This document shows, in pieces, positions 1 to 8,400 of a stretch of 64,000 nucleotides of DNA (position 1 is the stretch's first letter; the number at the start of each line of letters is the position of its first letter). The DNA is from Hormoscilla sp. GUM202. Lineage in GTDB: Bacteria > Cyanobacteriota > Cyanobacteriia > Cyanobacteriales > Desertifilaceae. The notes beneath the pieces were generated by a model. The model made no database searches, was not told where the DNA came from, and saw only the letters and a program-made list of their open reading frames with translations. The position numbers were made by a program, and so were the translations under genes. The stretch is from positions 1-64,000 of the forward strand of contig RFFC02000017.1 of assembly GCA_005518205.2 (NCBI GenBank), written 5' to 3'.

Positions 1-268
1 TGCCGTTGAAAGACCCTGTAGCCCAGACATTACCATTGCTGTCGGTGGCTATGCCATGGCCATAGTCACTACTGCTACCGCCGATATTTAAGGCAATTTG
101 GCTGTTGTTGCTGAGATTGAGGTCGGTGGGGTCTTCATTAACGTCGTTGATGTTAATGGTGAAATTCTCCGAGTAACTCAGCCCGACGGCATCTTCTGTT
201 CTCACTCGGATGCTGTAACTCGACTGAGTTTCAAAGTCTGGGGAACTGTTTTTAGTTTTTGTTTCCAT
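1..268 (-). CDS. Beta-propeller (SBBP) / cadherin-like surface protein, N-terminal part; runs off the window
   Basis: The minus-strand frame is open from an ATG at 268 to the window edge, 89 codons, with AGAGG about 7 bases before the ATG. It reads METKTKNSSPDFETQSSYSI, then a cadherin-type strand pattern (SYSENFTINI), then an abrupt switch to a beta-propeller unit (ALNIGGSS ... GIATDSNGNVWATGSF). The same modules occur in the gene at 62282-64000, where SSPDFETQSSYSIRV lies in the middle of a cadherin-like domain. This protein therefore begins inside a domain and appears to be a chimera assembled from pieces of that family. No signal peptide is visible. Extracellular location is inferred from the domain types only. 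Confidence 0.7.
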   Translation of the reverse strand, partial: METKTKNSSPDFETQSSYSIRVRTEDAVGLSYSENFTININDVNEDPTDLNLSNNSQIALNIGGSSSDYGHGIATDSNGNVWATGSFNG

Positions 269-310
269 GTTTTGCCTCTTATTGTCATTATTTAGTGGAG
301 CGGATCTGAT

Positions 311-499
311 TCACGTTTTGTTCGTTACCCTCTCCGTCGCCATGTCTCCCATCTGACGCTGTAGTCTCCTTTCAGTCGCAGCAGCCAAGTCGGCCACGGT
401 ACCATCTGCTGCATTGGGGTTATCCCAGTAGCCCCAATGGACATGGCGACCAAATGCGGCGAGCTCCTGCTCGTTCCCTTTGCCAAATTCTGCTCGCAG
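311..499 (-). pseudogene. SAM-dependent methyltransferase, N-terminal fragment
   Basis: The minus-strand frame reads about 60 residues including AAFGRHVHWGYWDNP and ADGTVADLAAATERRL, the usual opening of a class I methyltransferase of the UbiE/sarcosine-type group. It then stops after QMGDMATERVTNKT, before the glycine-rich SAM motif. Its upstream end is replaced by the palindromic element at 500-648. Only the N-terminal region survives, so catalytic function is impossible. The family call rests on the HWGYW/ADGT pattern from memory. Confidence 0.5.
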
Positions 500-648
500 C
501 CCGTTTCCGAGAGTGCCCACCCATGTCGTGCGCGGTCCCTTTCGTTTCCAGAGACACTCACCCATGTCGGAGCGCTCGTAGGCGAACGACAGGATCGGTC
601 CTCTTGGAAACGAACGACAGGGTGGGCATCTCTGGAAACGGGCCCGTC
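500..648. repeat. Palindromic dispersed element, copy 1 (compound)
   Basis: Contains the recurring motif GAGAGTGCCCACCCATGTCG facing its inverted form ACAGGGTGGGCATCTCTGG near 625-645, plus a second inner copy around 540-575. The same motif pair recurs at 1086-1128, 3187-3370, 15436-15514 and 33157-33222. It reads as two or three palindromic units fused together. Confidence 0.75.
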
Positions 649-737
649 AAAATAGGGCAATTCCACGTTAGTTTTTACCATATTCTTTGTCATCCTGTTT
701 AGGATATAATCATTTAGCTATTATACTATTTTGGGTA

Positions 738-812
738 ATGCTGTCAACGGATCCTTATGAATGGCTGGAAAAATCCCTGGAAACCATTCACCGCGCTAAC
801 TGGTATCGTCAG
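738..812 (+). pseudogene. bioF: bioF fragment 1 (first 25 codons)
   Basis: An ATG at 738 opens MLSTDPYEWLEKSLETIHRA followed by NWYRQV, the usual N-terminus of cyanobacterial 8-amino-7-oxononanoate synthase, the PLP enzyme that starts the biotin ring-assembly steps. The match ends sharply at 812. The next codons of the same gene ([15 protein letters not shown]) are on the opposite strand at 30294. This fragment alone cannot encode an enzyme. Confidence 0.7.
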
Positions 813-1085
813 GTCAGGCGCGGGTTGACCAATTTGTACATCGTTTAATGCCCAAACAATGAAGTTTCCATTAATTCCCGTCCCCAACAAACAGGGACGC
901 TAACAGAGATCCTAGACCTATATCCAACAACTAGATTTCCCAGTGTCTACCCTTTATGCGATGAAAACTTTTTTGGAGACCAAGGCTGAAAAGCTTTCTG
1001 GGTAAGGGTTTGAGCGGATAATCAGATATTATTATAGGCTTTATAAGATATTTTTATCGGCTAAATCAGATATTTTGATCGCGGT
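813..1085. other. Non-coding stretch next to the bioF break
   Basis: No convincing gene. The first 50 bases could encode QARVDQFVHRLMPK, perhaps the start of an HD-domain protein, but the frame then stops. A small hairpin (GTCCC...GGGAC) lies at 879-898. The remainder is AT-rich and featureless. Confidence 0.35.
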
Positions 1086-1128
1086 TCCCGACACGACATG
1101 GGTGAATGTCTCTGGACACGATTGGTGC
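1086..1128. repeat. Palindromic dispersed element, half copy
   Basis: CCGACACGACATGGGTGAAT followed by GTCTCTGGACACGA matches one arm of the element seen at 500-648 and 15436-15514. Confidence 0.6.
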
Positions 1129-1263
1129 TAAGGTAATGTGGCCGGCGCTAGGTGATGCCAAACCGGTGCCCACTCTACATTATTTTAGCACATCACCGGT
1201 TTCTTGCCACTGCCAAGCCCTCGAAACTCGAAACTTGCTTGACGAAAAAAAGCTCGTTTGCCC

Positions 1264-1412
1264 CCCGGGCGGGGGGACAATATGACCCGGGCGGGGAGGC
1301 GAGATGACCCGGGCGGGGGGACAATATGACCCGGGAGGCAATATGACCCGGGCGGGGAGACGAGATGACCCGGGCGGGGAGGCGAGACGATCCGGGCGGG
1401 GAGGCGACTGCG
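1264..1412. repeat. GC-rich 22-bp tandem repeat, about 7 units
   Basis: Units begin CCCGGGCGGGG and end with GACAATATGA or GGCGAGATGA. Most are 22 bases; one is shortened to 17. G tracts on one strand sit at regular spacing. The composition is far from the AT-rich flanks. Confidence 0.85.
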
Positions 1413-1479
1413 AGTCACGATCTCCCTGGGGCCTGTATATGCCGGTGCTAGCAGGTGCTACGAGAGCATCTCAGGAATG

Positions 1480-1520
1480 CATGAAGAAACCCGGTTTTGT
1501 GGAAAAACTGGGTTTCTGGG
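1480..1520. repeat. Hairpin of the AGAAACCCGGTTT dispersed family
   Basis: GAAGAAACCCGGTTTT then GAAAAACTGGGTTTCT forms a stem. Related copies lie at 6003-6042, 9683-9718, 10503-10577, 39798-39812, 41266-41280 and 56353-56370. Confidence 0.7.
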
Positions 1521-1584
1521 CTAGTATAGCTGGCAACAGCACGTTCAGATCCCCGCAGCCAAGAAGCAAAGCTGGGATGGATCC

Positions 1585-1761
1585 TGCAGCCTGAGAATCG
1601 GTCATCTTACCCCTAAGTACCAAATTGCGCGTAGCACCATCAAGAATCTCCTGTGACCAGTGCAGCTCATACAAACTAGCTTGAACAGCACGCAGCAGCG
1701 TATCTCGCAAATGTAGGGGAAAGATCACACACGAGTCCAAGACAACACTCAAGATATCCAT
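1585..1761 (-). pseudogene. PIN-domain toxin, truncated
   Basis: ATG at 1761 begins MDILSVVLDSCVIFPLHLRD, the first acidic strand of a PIN ribonuclease (VapC-like; the aspartate in LDSCV is the first metal ligand). It continues through LHWSQEILDGATRNLV to DSQAA, then changes into unrelated sequence carrying the AAACCCGG hairpin. A PIN toxin is normally 130-190 residues, so about two thirds, including the later acidic residues, are gone. The start lies 1 base after the stop of the antitoxin gene, so the two were translationally coupled. Confidence 0.65.
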
Positions 1762-1762
1762 C

Positions 1763-2248
1763 TTATAAATCGAAGCTCTCCTTATTGTACAGTTCAGATT
1801 CCAACTCATATAATCCCCAATTTTGGGTCATCTGAGCTAGTGAAGTCAAAGCTTCTTCACGCTGAATATCCTGCTGCTGTTTGTACGCCATTAAATCCGC
1901 CAACTTAATTCGCCAATCGATTTCTTTGCGAGCCTTAATTTCTCCCGACTCTACTAATTCAATCATAGCCGAGTAGGACACATTTAGCAAATAAGCCGCT
2001 TCTTGGGGAGTCAGATTTTGGTTAAAAGACATTACCGACACTGCCCGACCTTTTGCCATTAGTTGAATAACTTGACCCATTATCCGGTAGACTGATGCCG
2101 TCATCTCCACCGCTTTTCCATCTCTTCCCACTACCTGTGCTGGTAAATTCTCCGGGTTGAGGATTTGAACTAGCAGTTTGAGAGCTTCCGCCTCTTCTAA
2201 TGAGGCCAACACTGGTTCTGTCTCTGCTATTTGCATGGGTTTAACCAC
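1763..2248 (-). CDS. Antitoxin-like helix-turn-helix protein partnered with the PIN gene
   Basis: 161 residues. Residues about 80-125 (QNLTPQEAAYLLNVSYSAMI ... LVESGEIKARKEIDWRIKL) form an excisionase/MerR-type winged HTH. The N-terminal part is a variable helical region and the C-terminus probably contacts the toxin. In known PIN systems such a protein neutralises the toxin and represses its own operon; that is inference here. It is followed after 1 base by the truncated PIN gene, so it is now an orphan antitoxin unless another PIN partner exists. Confidence 0.65.
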   Translation of the reverse strand: MVKPMQIAETEPVLASLEEAEALKLLVQILNPENLPAQVVGRDGKAVEMTASVYRIMGQVIQLMAKGRAVSVMSFNQNLTPQEAAYLLNVSYSAMIELVESGEIKARKEIDWRIKLADLMAYKQQQDIQREEALTSLAQMTQNWGLYELESELYNKESFDL

Positions 2249-2346
2249 CGCCTAATCTTCTGGTACTCTCGATCGTTACATCCGATCCGATCTTACCCTA
2301 TAATACAGAATCTGACAGCGGCGATCGCCCCTGCCAGATCTTCCGC

Positions 2347-2730
2347 TCAATCTCCAATTCCCATCTGACCCCGAAAACCTGTGATAATGCGAGTTCCATC
2401 CTAAAGGATGTGAATTTATACTTGGTCGCTTGCCCAAGTAATTCGATCTTGAAATTCCGGATTGAAAATGCGCACCTGCTGATTGCGCGAAGACACCGGC
2501 GAGTCAGGGGAATTAATCGCCTGAGATTCCACATAGGGTCCGTCAATCAGGATGTCCAACTCTGCTAATAATGCTTCGGAACCTGGGGGGGATTTAGGCG
2601 ATCGCAGTTCGGACAAAGTCAATCCCGAAAAGGACATCACGTTCAGTCCCTTGGCCTTGAGTTTTTTAGCCAATTGTGCCAACGAAGCTGCTTGCCAGAA
2701 GGGTTCCCCACCAGAGTCACCCCGGTATTA
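2347..2730 (-). pseudogene. NrdG-like 4Fe-4S single-cluster radical SAM protein, C-terminal part (broken)
   Basis: Minus-strand reading gives GGEPFWQAASLAQLAKKLKA ... VMSFSGLTL ... LLAELDILIDGPYVESQAI ... ITWASDQV, the C-terminal two thirds of the single-cluster radical SAM family to which ribonucleotide reductase activases belong. Reading stops at TAA near 2416 and again at TAG; beyond them DGTRIITGFRGQMGIGD is still recognisable down to TGA at 2347. At the IS junction about 4 bases are missing, shifting GVT out of frame with GGEPFW. The IS630 insertion, frameshift and two nonsense codons make this a dead gene. Its N-terminus is at 3926-4124. Confidence 0.8.
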
Positions 2731-2745
2731 CAGCTTGTTCGCTAT

Positions 2746-3213
2746 TTAATTAGTACAATAACAGCATTTAGTAAACCAGTTCTTAAACGTATTTGTTCCA
2801 ATCAGCATCAGAGCAAGTTCAATTAACTGTTCTCGCGCCTCCATTGTTGGGAACATTCTGACCAGTGACTTAACCGTTGACCACAACATCTCAATAGGGT
2901 TGAAGTCTGGTGAGTAGGGTGGTAAATATTCTACTCTTGCTCCCGTAGCGACTATCAGTTCTTCGATCCCTTCCATTTTATGGATATTAAGGTTATCCAT
3001 AACTATCACATCCCCTGGATTCAGCTTCGGAACCAGGTCATGTTCAATAAAATCCTTAAACTCCTTACCTTTCATAGAGCCTTGAATTGCTTTTTTCGCC
3101 ACAACTCCTTCAATACTTATTGCTCCGATTAAGGTCATTTTCCTCCCCTTATAAAATGGTCTTAAATAGAATGCCTTTTTACCTTTTTCACTCTCGTGTC
3201 CAGAGACGCCCAC
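2746..3213 (-). pseudogene. IS630 transposase, DDE catalytic part
   Basis: SEKGKKAFYLRPFYKGRKMT ... DVIVMDNLNIHK ... VEYLPPYSPDFNPIEMLWST carries the second aspartate (MDN) and final glutamate (NPIE) of the DDE catalytic site. The first eight or so residues (MGVSGHES) come from the inserted palindromic element, so the reading frame start is artificial. The N-terminal catalytic aspartate region lies upstream beyond the insertion in shifted frames (about 3380-3590). Not active as it stands. Confidence 0.8.
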
Positions 3214-3370
3214 CCCTGTCGCTGCGATGTGCGGTGCGCAGTGCGAGTAGCGCGCGGTGTCTGGAGTGTGCCGAGTCCTTCAGGACAAGAGCACGCGGAA
3301 GACGCCGCAGCTTTAGACATCGAGGTCAGGCGAGCGACAGGGTAGGCGCTCTCGGACACGACCTGGCCAT
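3187..3370. repeat. Palindromic dispersed element, copy inside the IS630 transposase
   Basis: Begins GTGTCCAGAGACGCCCACCC and ends GCGACAGGGTAGGCGCTCTC followed by GGACACGA, the same arms as at 500-648. It interrupts the transposase open frame between its DDE motifs. The middle holds GCGCAGTGCGAGTAGCGCGC-type short repeats. Confidence 0.7.
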
Positions 3371-3599
3371 CTCGCGACTCATCCCTATCCAGAAAGCTGC
3401 CTCATCAATAAATATCAATTTTCCCTGTGGGACATCTCGAACCCGCTCTCGGTAATCAACTCGCTGCTGTTGAACTGCTGGAGTTGCTACTTTTTCTGCC
3501 CGGTAAGTTTTTTTTTAAGAGTTAAGCCTTCTTTTTTTAGGAACTCACACATCCCCCCTACACTGACATAAACATCCTGCTCATTTAACAGATGTTCCC

Positions 3600-3851
3600 T
3601 CAGCCTACCGGACAATCTGGGTAATCTTTTACCATCTTCACGATCAAGTCTCGATAGGCTTCTAGCTTGCCCGGACGTTTGGGGCCGGGTTTTTTAGGGG
3701 TTAGATCTTGCGTTTCTCGATATTGTTTTATATAACTATGAACAGTAGCAGGACTGAGCATAAACTGCTCGGCAAGTTGCCTCCTCGAGCCTTTGCCCAA
3801 TTTATAAGCAGTGACGACTTTTTGTCTAAGGTCCAGAGAGTAACGTCCCAT
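3600..3851 (-). pseudogene. IS630 transposase, N-terminal HTH part
   Basis: MGRYSLDLRQKVVTAYKLGK ... RQLAEQFMLSPATVHSYIKQ ... KPGPKRPGKL is a typical IS630 homeodomain-like DNA-binding region. The frame ends at CPVG and continues, shifted, as LREHLLNEQDVYVSVGGM. Part of the element at 2731-3925. Confidence 0.8.
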
Positions 3852-3925
3852 AGCTGAATAAGGTCTGCATTGAGTATAGCTCTAGTTTAGCACAAAAATG
3901 TTCTACTTGTTTCCTGAACAAGCTG

Positions 3926-4124
3926 TATGAGGTTTGCTGATGATTTTATCTGCCAGTTCGTCAATAGCAATTAACTGATTAGCTGCAAAAGACCAAGACT
4001 TAACATTAAAACATCCGGGACATTCCCGTTCGCGTAGCGTGCGCGCAGCGCAATCGCATCCTTGCACCCAGACCACCGCGCGACTGCCAGGACCATTCAC
4101 TTCCGACTCGTCAACGTAACCCAT
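3926..4124 (-). pseudogene. NrdG-like radical SAM protein, N-terminal part (broken)
   Basis: MGYVDESEVNGPGSRAVVWV then QGC ... ECPGCFNVKSWSF, the cluster-binding segment. Family members have a compact cysteine motif reading WVQGC-x-x-ECPGC; here about nine extra codons (DCAARTLRE) from a short repeat containing GCGCGCACGCTACGCGAACG separate the first and second cysteines. The coding frame ends at the IS630 border (3925). It is the third gene of a minus-strand run after the radical SAM gene at 4904 and the DUF4336 gene at 4164, so an iron-sulfur theme links the three. Confidence 0.8.
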
Positions 4125-4163
4125 AATGTTGAGATATCCAGGGTAATTTCTGTTCTAGATCGA

Positions 4164-4886
4164 TTAACTGTTTGATTTGTCATCTTTTTCCTCCTTACTT
4201 CCATCTGACAAAACAAATCTGTAAGCTCGATCGAAGAACTCTTTTCCTCGTGAATGGATTAAATGGCCGTGAGCGAGAATTATGCGATCGAAGTCCCAAG
4301 ACATAACTTTTTCCAGGGAAGCTTTCGTCGCCTGCTTGTCCCGAAACGCGAGTTTCATATCGATGGGCGGTCCCGGGTGATCGTATATACCCGTTAGGCG
4401 ACCCATAATGCGAAAACTGAGAGGGGAGTCAGGGTGGGCGGACTCGCAAAGATCGGTCAGAATCAGGGTGCGGCTGTTTTGGTGAAAGAAAACCACCTCA
4501 TCCAGACAGATATTGCCGCGAACCAGAACCTGGTCAATTTCCGATGCCCAACCCGGTTCCGACCGATCGCCGAGGATGCCGTGAAAGGGAATGTCGGGTC
4601 GCTTTTGAGGCAAGTCGGGGGAACCAAACAGCTTGGCATCGGGATAAGCAGTCAAAAAGTCCAGCACGAATAGATGATGGAGTTTGTTGGGGGCGACGAT
4701 GAAACTAACTTTTCCCAGTGCATCTAGTTCCTGCTGCAACTCCTTAGTTGGTGCGATCGGAGAATGCACCTAAAGTTCGCCGCTATGCAGACGGCAGACA
4801 GTCATGCGAGTGCCCATTTCAATCCCATAAAAGCGCAGGGGCACCTGGGCAGTCCACAAGCGATCGGGAACGAACTCTGTTAACAT
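4164..4886 (-). pseudogene. DUF4336 family (metallo-beta-lactamase-like), one in-frame amber codon
   Basis: Starting at ATG 4886 the frame reads MLTEFVPDRLWTAQVPLRFY ... MTVCRLHSGEL, then TAG (4770-4772), then VHSPIAPTKELQQELDALGK through to 4164. DUF4336 proteins usually have an aromatic residue at the stop position, so TGG to TAG is the simplest explanation. Downstream motifs include APNKLHHLF, GDRSEPGW and ILAHGHLIHSRG. The total of 240 codons matches family length. A GTG directly after the stop (4769) could permit reinitiation giving a 201-residue product. It lies 17 bases after the radical SAM gene, so probably the same operon. Confidence 0.75.
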
Positions 4887-4903
4887 ATCTTTAGCCTCGC
4901 GAT

Positions 4904-5704
4904 CTATTGAGGTGGAAAACGCACGGGAATGCCAGTAGCGTTTTGAATCTCAGACGCAAACTTCTGCAAAATATCGGCGCTGACGCACTTGAGTTGCTGC
5001 ACTGGATAGGGTCGTTCCTCGGTACTGCTGTGATTTCCCCGTCCGTCTAACTGGCGTTTTAAGGGTTTGGGGCGCGTGGGACTGTTGAGTTGTATTTCTG
5101 TAGGGCCGATCGCCCGCACTCGGCGAATATATTCTGCGATATCTTCTGCATCCCAGTTCGATAACATCATCGTTTGGATGCCCAACTCACCGCTATATTC
5201 TGCTCTAAATTCGGAAATTCCCTCCCAAACATCGGCAAAATTCACTCCTGTTGCCGGTCGGTCAACCCCCTGCCACCGTCTGGGCGAAACTGCATCTATT
5301 TTCACAGATACCTTGTCAGCTATTGCCAACTCCTGACGCACAGTTTTGTCTTTCAGCAAGGTAGCATTAGTCAATACTAATGTTGGTCGTGAGGTGAGTT
5401 GTGCGATCGATGTGATAATTTCTCCTAAATTAGACGCTAAAGTCGGTTCCCCACTACCGCTGAGGGTGATTACATCTACATCCCAAGGGGCAAACTCTTG
5501 CAACTCTTGGATGATTTCCTCCGTGGGGACGAACAGCGCCCGATCGCGCGTTATCTGTTCTATTTCCCCCAGCTGACAATATACGCAGTTAAAGGAGCAA
5601 GTAGACACCGCACCTATGGGGTCGATCCCGAGCGATCGCCCATAGCGCCAAGACTTCACCGGTCCGTATACATAAGTAAACTCTGTACTCAATGTCGCTG
5701 ACAT
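4904..5704 (-). CDS. Radical SAM protein (SPASM-less, CSFNCVYC type)
   Basis: 266 residues. Cysteines at 36, 40 and 43 (CSFNCVYC) form the CxxxCxxC motif that binds the 4Fe-4S cluster and SAM; SGSGEPTLA follows as the SAM-contacting GGE-like motif. The family is common in cyanobacteria and related to tRNA wybutosine-type radical SAM enzymes; its substrate is not known to me. ATG start at 5704 with nearby purine-rich GAGAT. It is the first gene of a likely operon with DUF4336 and the broken NrdG-like gene. Confidence 0.8.
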   Translation of the reverse strand: MSATLSTEFTYVYGPVKSWRYGRSLGIDPIGAVSTCSFNCVYCQLGEIEQITRDRALFVPTEEIIQELQEFAPWDVDVITLSGSGEPTLASNLGEIITSIAQLTSRPTLVLTNATLLKDKTVRQELAIADKVSVKIDAVSPRRWQGVDRPATGVNFADVWEGISEFRAEYSGELGIQTMMLSNWDAEDIAEYIRRVRAIGPTEIQLNSPTRPKPLKRQLDGRGNHSSTEERPYPVQQLKCVSADILQKFASEIQNATGIPVRFPPQ

Positions 5705-5869
5705 CTCTTTTTCCCGTCGCCATACACTGTTATCATTCTCCTATCCTCAAGGCTCCCGCGACTGAAAGCTTTAGATTTATTTTATCAAGTTCCATAGTCA
5801 AGCTATAACTTCGGTCATGACAGAGCTATAAACAGCATCAAAGAGGAGTTGCTCATCCCAAAATTGCCC

Positions 5870-5935
5870 GCGACAAGACTCGGAACTTAATATCGCTGAC
5901 ATCTCTTTCACCCGTCGCAATCGCTGTTTTTTCAT
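5870..5935 (-). pseudogene. Partial duplicate of the radical SAM gene start
   Basis: CGGGTGAAAGAGATGTCAGC followed by GATATTAAGTTCCGAG repeats the leader and first codons (MSATLSTE) of the gene at 5704 as MSAILSSE, then diverges. The copy lies about 200 bases upstream of the original. Confidence 0.55.
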
Positions 5936-6002
5936 TCTACTCCCATTTCGACCAGAGCTACTGTAATAAGATTGATATAGACGGTCCCATCTCAATCAAA
6001 GA

Positions 6003-6042
6003 ATGAAGAAACCCGGTTTTTACGACCTACCGGGTTTCTAGT
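6003..6042. terminator. AGAAACCCGG-family hairpin, possible terminator
   Basis: GAAGAAACCCGGTTTTTACG with ACCGGGTTTC forms a strong stem between convergent-end positions of neighbouring genes. It belongs to the dispersed hairpin family, so a terminator role is only possible. Confidence 0.5.
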
Positions 6043-6151
6043 ATCCTATCCTACTGGTGAATAGGCTCGTAGCCAAAGTAATATGCTTCTGATAGAGGCC
6101 CAAAGGCCCCTATCTTGGTATCCTCATCAAGTTGCCGACCAAGCCAATTAC

Positions 6152-6958
6152 TCAGTTCAAGGGGAAATGATAATTGGCACCATAGTCACTGTCGTAACAT
6201 TGTGGCTGCTGGAACCCTGTGTAGTACCCCCAATTGTAAAACCACATAACCACTTCTTTAGTATCAGACGGGATATCAAACTCTCCAGTCAGGATCCCTT
6301 CTTCTGCAAATGGCTGAAGAACTTTGTATTCCGGTTCAGCATCTTCTGCAAATTGCGCATAAGCATAAATACTCCAATTAGGTTGTCCATAACGGGTATC
6401 CCGGTTACAGGTCAATCGTTGTGAGTCATAACTGACCTTGAATGTCCCTCCCGGAACTAATGGCCCTTCGACGTTTTCTTCAAAATCAGAGGTAAAGGAG
6501 ATTTTTGTGGTCACTGGGAAATGATAATTGGCACCGTAGTCACTGTCGTAACAAGGAGTATTAATGCCGTCGTTGTTATAAAACCACATAATCAATTCTG
6601 TGGCATCAGACGGGATATCAAACTCTTGGGTCATGATTACATCTTCCCCTGGGGTCTCAAGAGGAAGATATGATGGTTCGCTATCTTCGGAAAACTGCAC
6701 GTAGGCCAATATATTCCATACCGGTTGCCCATATTTCTCACCCCGGGCACAGGTCAATCGATCTGAGTCATAACTGACCTTGAATGTCCCTCCCGAAACT
6801 AAGTCCCCAGTGAGATTTTCTTGATAATCACTGGTAAAAGCGATTTCCGGTTCTGCTGCCGCCGCTGTCGGAGACCAGTAAGGCATCCATGTCAGCAGCA
6901 ATGCACCCAACAATGCCACTACCATTGTGGCTAGTTTCTTTGTTGACTTAGAAGTCAT
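6152..6958 (-). CDS. Secreted protein with two tandem copies of a ~110-residue domain (DUF6209-like)
   Basis: 268 residues. A signal peptide is clear: MTSKSTKKLA then a hydrophobic run VVALLGALLLTW ending in SPTAAAAEP. Two repeats follow. Each starts ISFTSDFEEN / IAFTSDYQEN, then GGTFKVSYDS, RLTC, YGQP, and ends PCYDSDYGANYHFP. Each repeat has two cysteines, which suggests a disulfide outside the cytoplasm. The pattern resembles DUF6209 beta-sandwich proteins; that label is from memory. No enzyme motif is seen. RBS GGAGAA precedes the ATG by a few bases. Confidence 0.7.
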   Translation of the reverse strand: MTSKSTKKLATMVVALLGALLLTWMPYWSPTAAAAEPEIAFTSDYQENLTGDLVSGGTFKVSYDSDRLTCARGEKYGQPVWNILAYVQFSEDSEPSYLPLETPGEDVIMTQEFDIPSDATELIMWFYNNDGINTPCYDSDYGANYHFPVTTKISFTSDFEENVEGPLVPGGTFKVSYDSQRLTCNRDTRYGQPNWSIYAYAQFAEDAEPEYKVLQPFAEEGILTGEFDIPSDTKEVVMWFYNWGYYTGFQQPQCYDSDYGANYHFPLN

Positions 6959-6989
6959 GTTTTTCTCCTTGAAAGTTAATTGAGATCCT

Positions 6990-7690
6990 CTGAGGGGGCG
7001 ACATGAGCCCTCAAAAGCTTACTAGATAAGGCTTTGAGGCCAATAGGCTCGGACAAGATACAGTACCATCCATTGCTTTCCGCTTGCTTTTTCATCAAGC
7101 CTGCTTGTCTAATATAATCTCTCCGTCAAGCTCTGTCAAGAGGCATATTCATTTTTTTCTATGTTCTCAAACAGCCTCAAGGATCTCGACCTGAAGGGCC
7201 AAAGTTTTCAGATTCCATAGCCCTGCTTTTGGGGACTATCTGCCAACTCCTCCAGCAATGCCAACAGTTTCGTCCCTGCCAGCTTCTTGCTAGCTGTCTT
7301 GCTTTTTCTAGGTATTTTCTCTACCTCCTTAACAGCTTTTTTTGGCCAATACAATACCCAGCACAATTGCATGTGAAACTGCCATTGTCGTCACCTTGAC
7401 AATGGTTACTTTCCGCTTACTTTTTCATCAAGCCTGCTTGTCTAATATCTCCATCAAGCTTTGTCAAGAGGCATGTTCATTTTTCTATATATCTTGAGAT
7501 CGAACAAAAAAGGTCTCCAGGCTGAGGGGGCGACATGAGCACTTAAACGCTTACTATATAAGGCTTTGAGGCTAATAGGCTCATACAAGATACAGTCGCC
7601 AACTGAGAGGGCGACATGAGCACTCAAAAGCTTACTAGATAAGGCTTTGAGGCCAATAGGCTCGGACAAGATACAGTCGCATCAGTACCA
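6990..7690. repeat. Block of direct repeats (three ~75-bp and two ~80-bp units)
   Basis: Unit A (GGGGCGACATGAGC ... AAGGCTTTGAGGCCAATAGG ... GACAAGATACAGT) occurs at about 6994-7066, 7526-7595 and 7604-7680. Unit B (TTTTTCATCAAGCCTGCTTG ... TCAAGAGGCAT) occurs at about 7086-7165 and 7417-7497. Alternation A-B-B-A-A suggests unequal duplications. Short open frames here only follow the repeat and are not considered genes. Confidence 0.75.
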
Positions 7691-7871
7691 TTCTTTCATT
7701 TCCATGAAGCTCAAACCCTTATAACTACGTCGTCTGTCTGCCCAAAACAGCATGTATCTTGTTGAAGCTTATGGGCTGAAATTCCTACGCTCGTATGGAC
7801 TTGCATGTCGCCCCCCCAGCCTCAATTGCTCATGGTCTGGTCAGCTATGAACCCGACCATGAACAAAAAGA

Positions 7872-8336
7872 TTATCTATGCTTTGTGCCATCAGGCATAA
7901 TTGTTTCCTTCAAGTTAGCCCCATCCAAGTTAGCTTGTACTAGATTAGCATCAATCAAGTCAGCGCGAAGTAGGTTAGCCTTAGTCAGGTCAGTATAACT
8001 AAGATTAGCATGAGACAGGTTGGCACCACTCAGGTCTGCGTTACTCAGGTCCGCGCCACTCAGGTCTGCGCCACTCAGGTCTGCACGAATCAAATCAGCA
8101 CCACTCAGGTTAGCACCACTCAGGTTAGCACCGCTGAGGTTAGCACCAATCAGGCAGGAACGAAACAAGTTAACACCAATCAAGTTGGCACTAAACAGGT
8201 TAGCACGGAACAAGTTGGCACGAAACAGGCTAGCACCAGCCAGGTTGGCACGAAACAAGTTGGCACGAAATAGGTCGGTATCGCGAAAATTCCTTTCTCC
8301 TGCGGCATAACGTGTCAGAAGTTCATTGGCATCCAT
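7872..8336 (-). CDS. Pentapeptide-repeat protein
   Basis: About 28 consecutive A(D/N)Lxx units, such as LSGANLSGANLSGADL and LFRANLFRANL, form a right-handed quadrilateral beta-helix. The N-terminus MDANELLTRYAAGERNFRD is the standard cyanobacterial opening, so I chose the ATG at 8336; an upstream ATG at 8393 would add 19 residues. Biochemical function of such proteins is mostly unknown; some mimic DNA. Stop at 7872 follows ETIMPDGTKHR, also typical of the family. Confidence 0.85.
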   Translation of the reverse strand: MDANELLTRYAAGERNFRDTDLFRANLFRANLAGASLFRANLFRANLFSANLIGVNLFRSCLIGANLSGANLSGANLSGADLIRADLSGADLSGADLSNADLSGANLSHANLSYTDLTKANLLRADLIDANLVQANLDGANLKETIMPDGTKHR

Positions 8337-8400
8337 ATTAACGTTTGCAGTTGTTGCAGATCTAGATCGTCTCATTTTCTCATCCAGGGTCATGGATCGC

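Larger units (their letters stand above)
2731..3925 (-). mobile_element. IS630-family insertion sequence, 1195 bp, decayed
   Basis: Perfect terminal inverted repeats CAGCTTGTTC / GAACAAGCTG, flanked on both sides by TA, the standard IS630/Tc1 target. It splits the NrdG-like gene. It carries an N-terminal HTH reading frame (3600-3851) and a DDE reading frame (2746-3213) separated by frameshifts and by a palindromic element at about 3187-3370. Confidence 0.85.

Noticed and set aside
1185..1594. Open frames across the GC-rich minisatellite
   Set aside because: Open only because the 22-bp unit lacks stops; no start context or homology.
7454..7669. 71-codon minus-strand frame with duplicated PIGLKALSSKLLSAHVA
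   Set aside because: It spans two copies of a DNA repeat that is non-coding at its third copy (6994-7066).
8010..8310. Two plus-strand open frames full of repeated APLRSA / TTQVST units
   Set aside because: They are antisense shadows of the pentapeptide-repeat gene.
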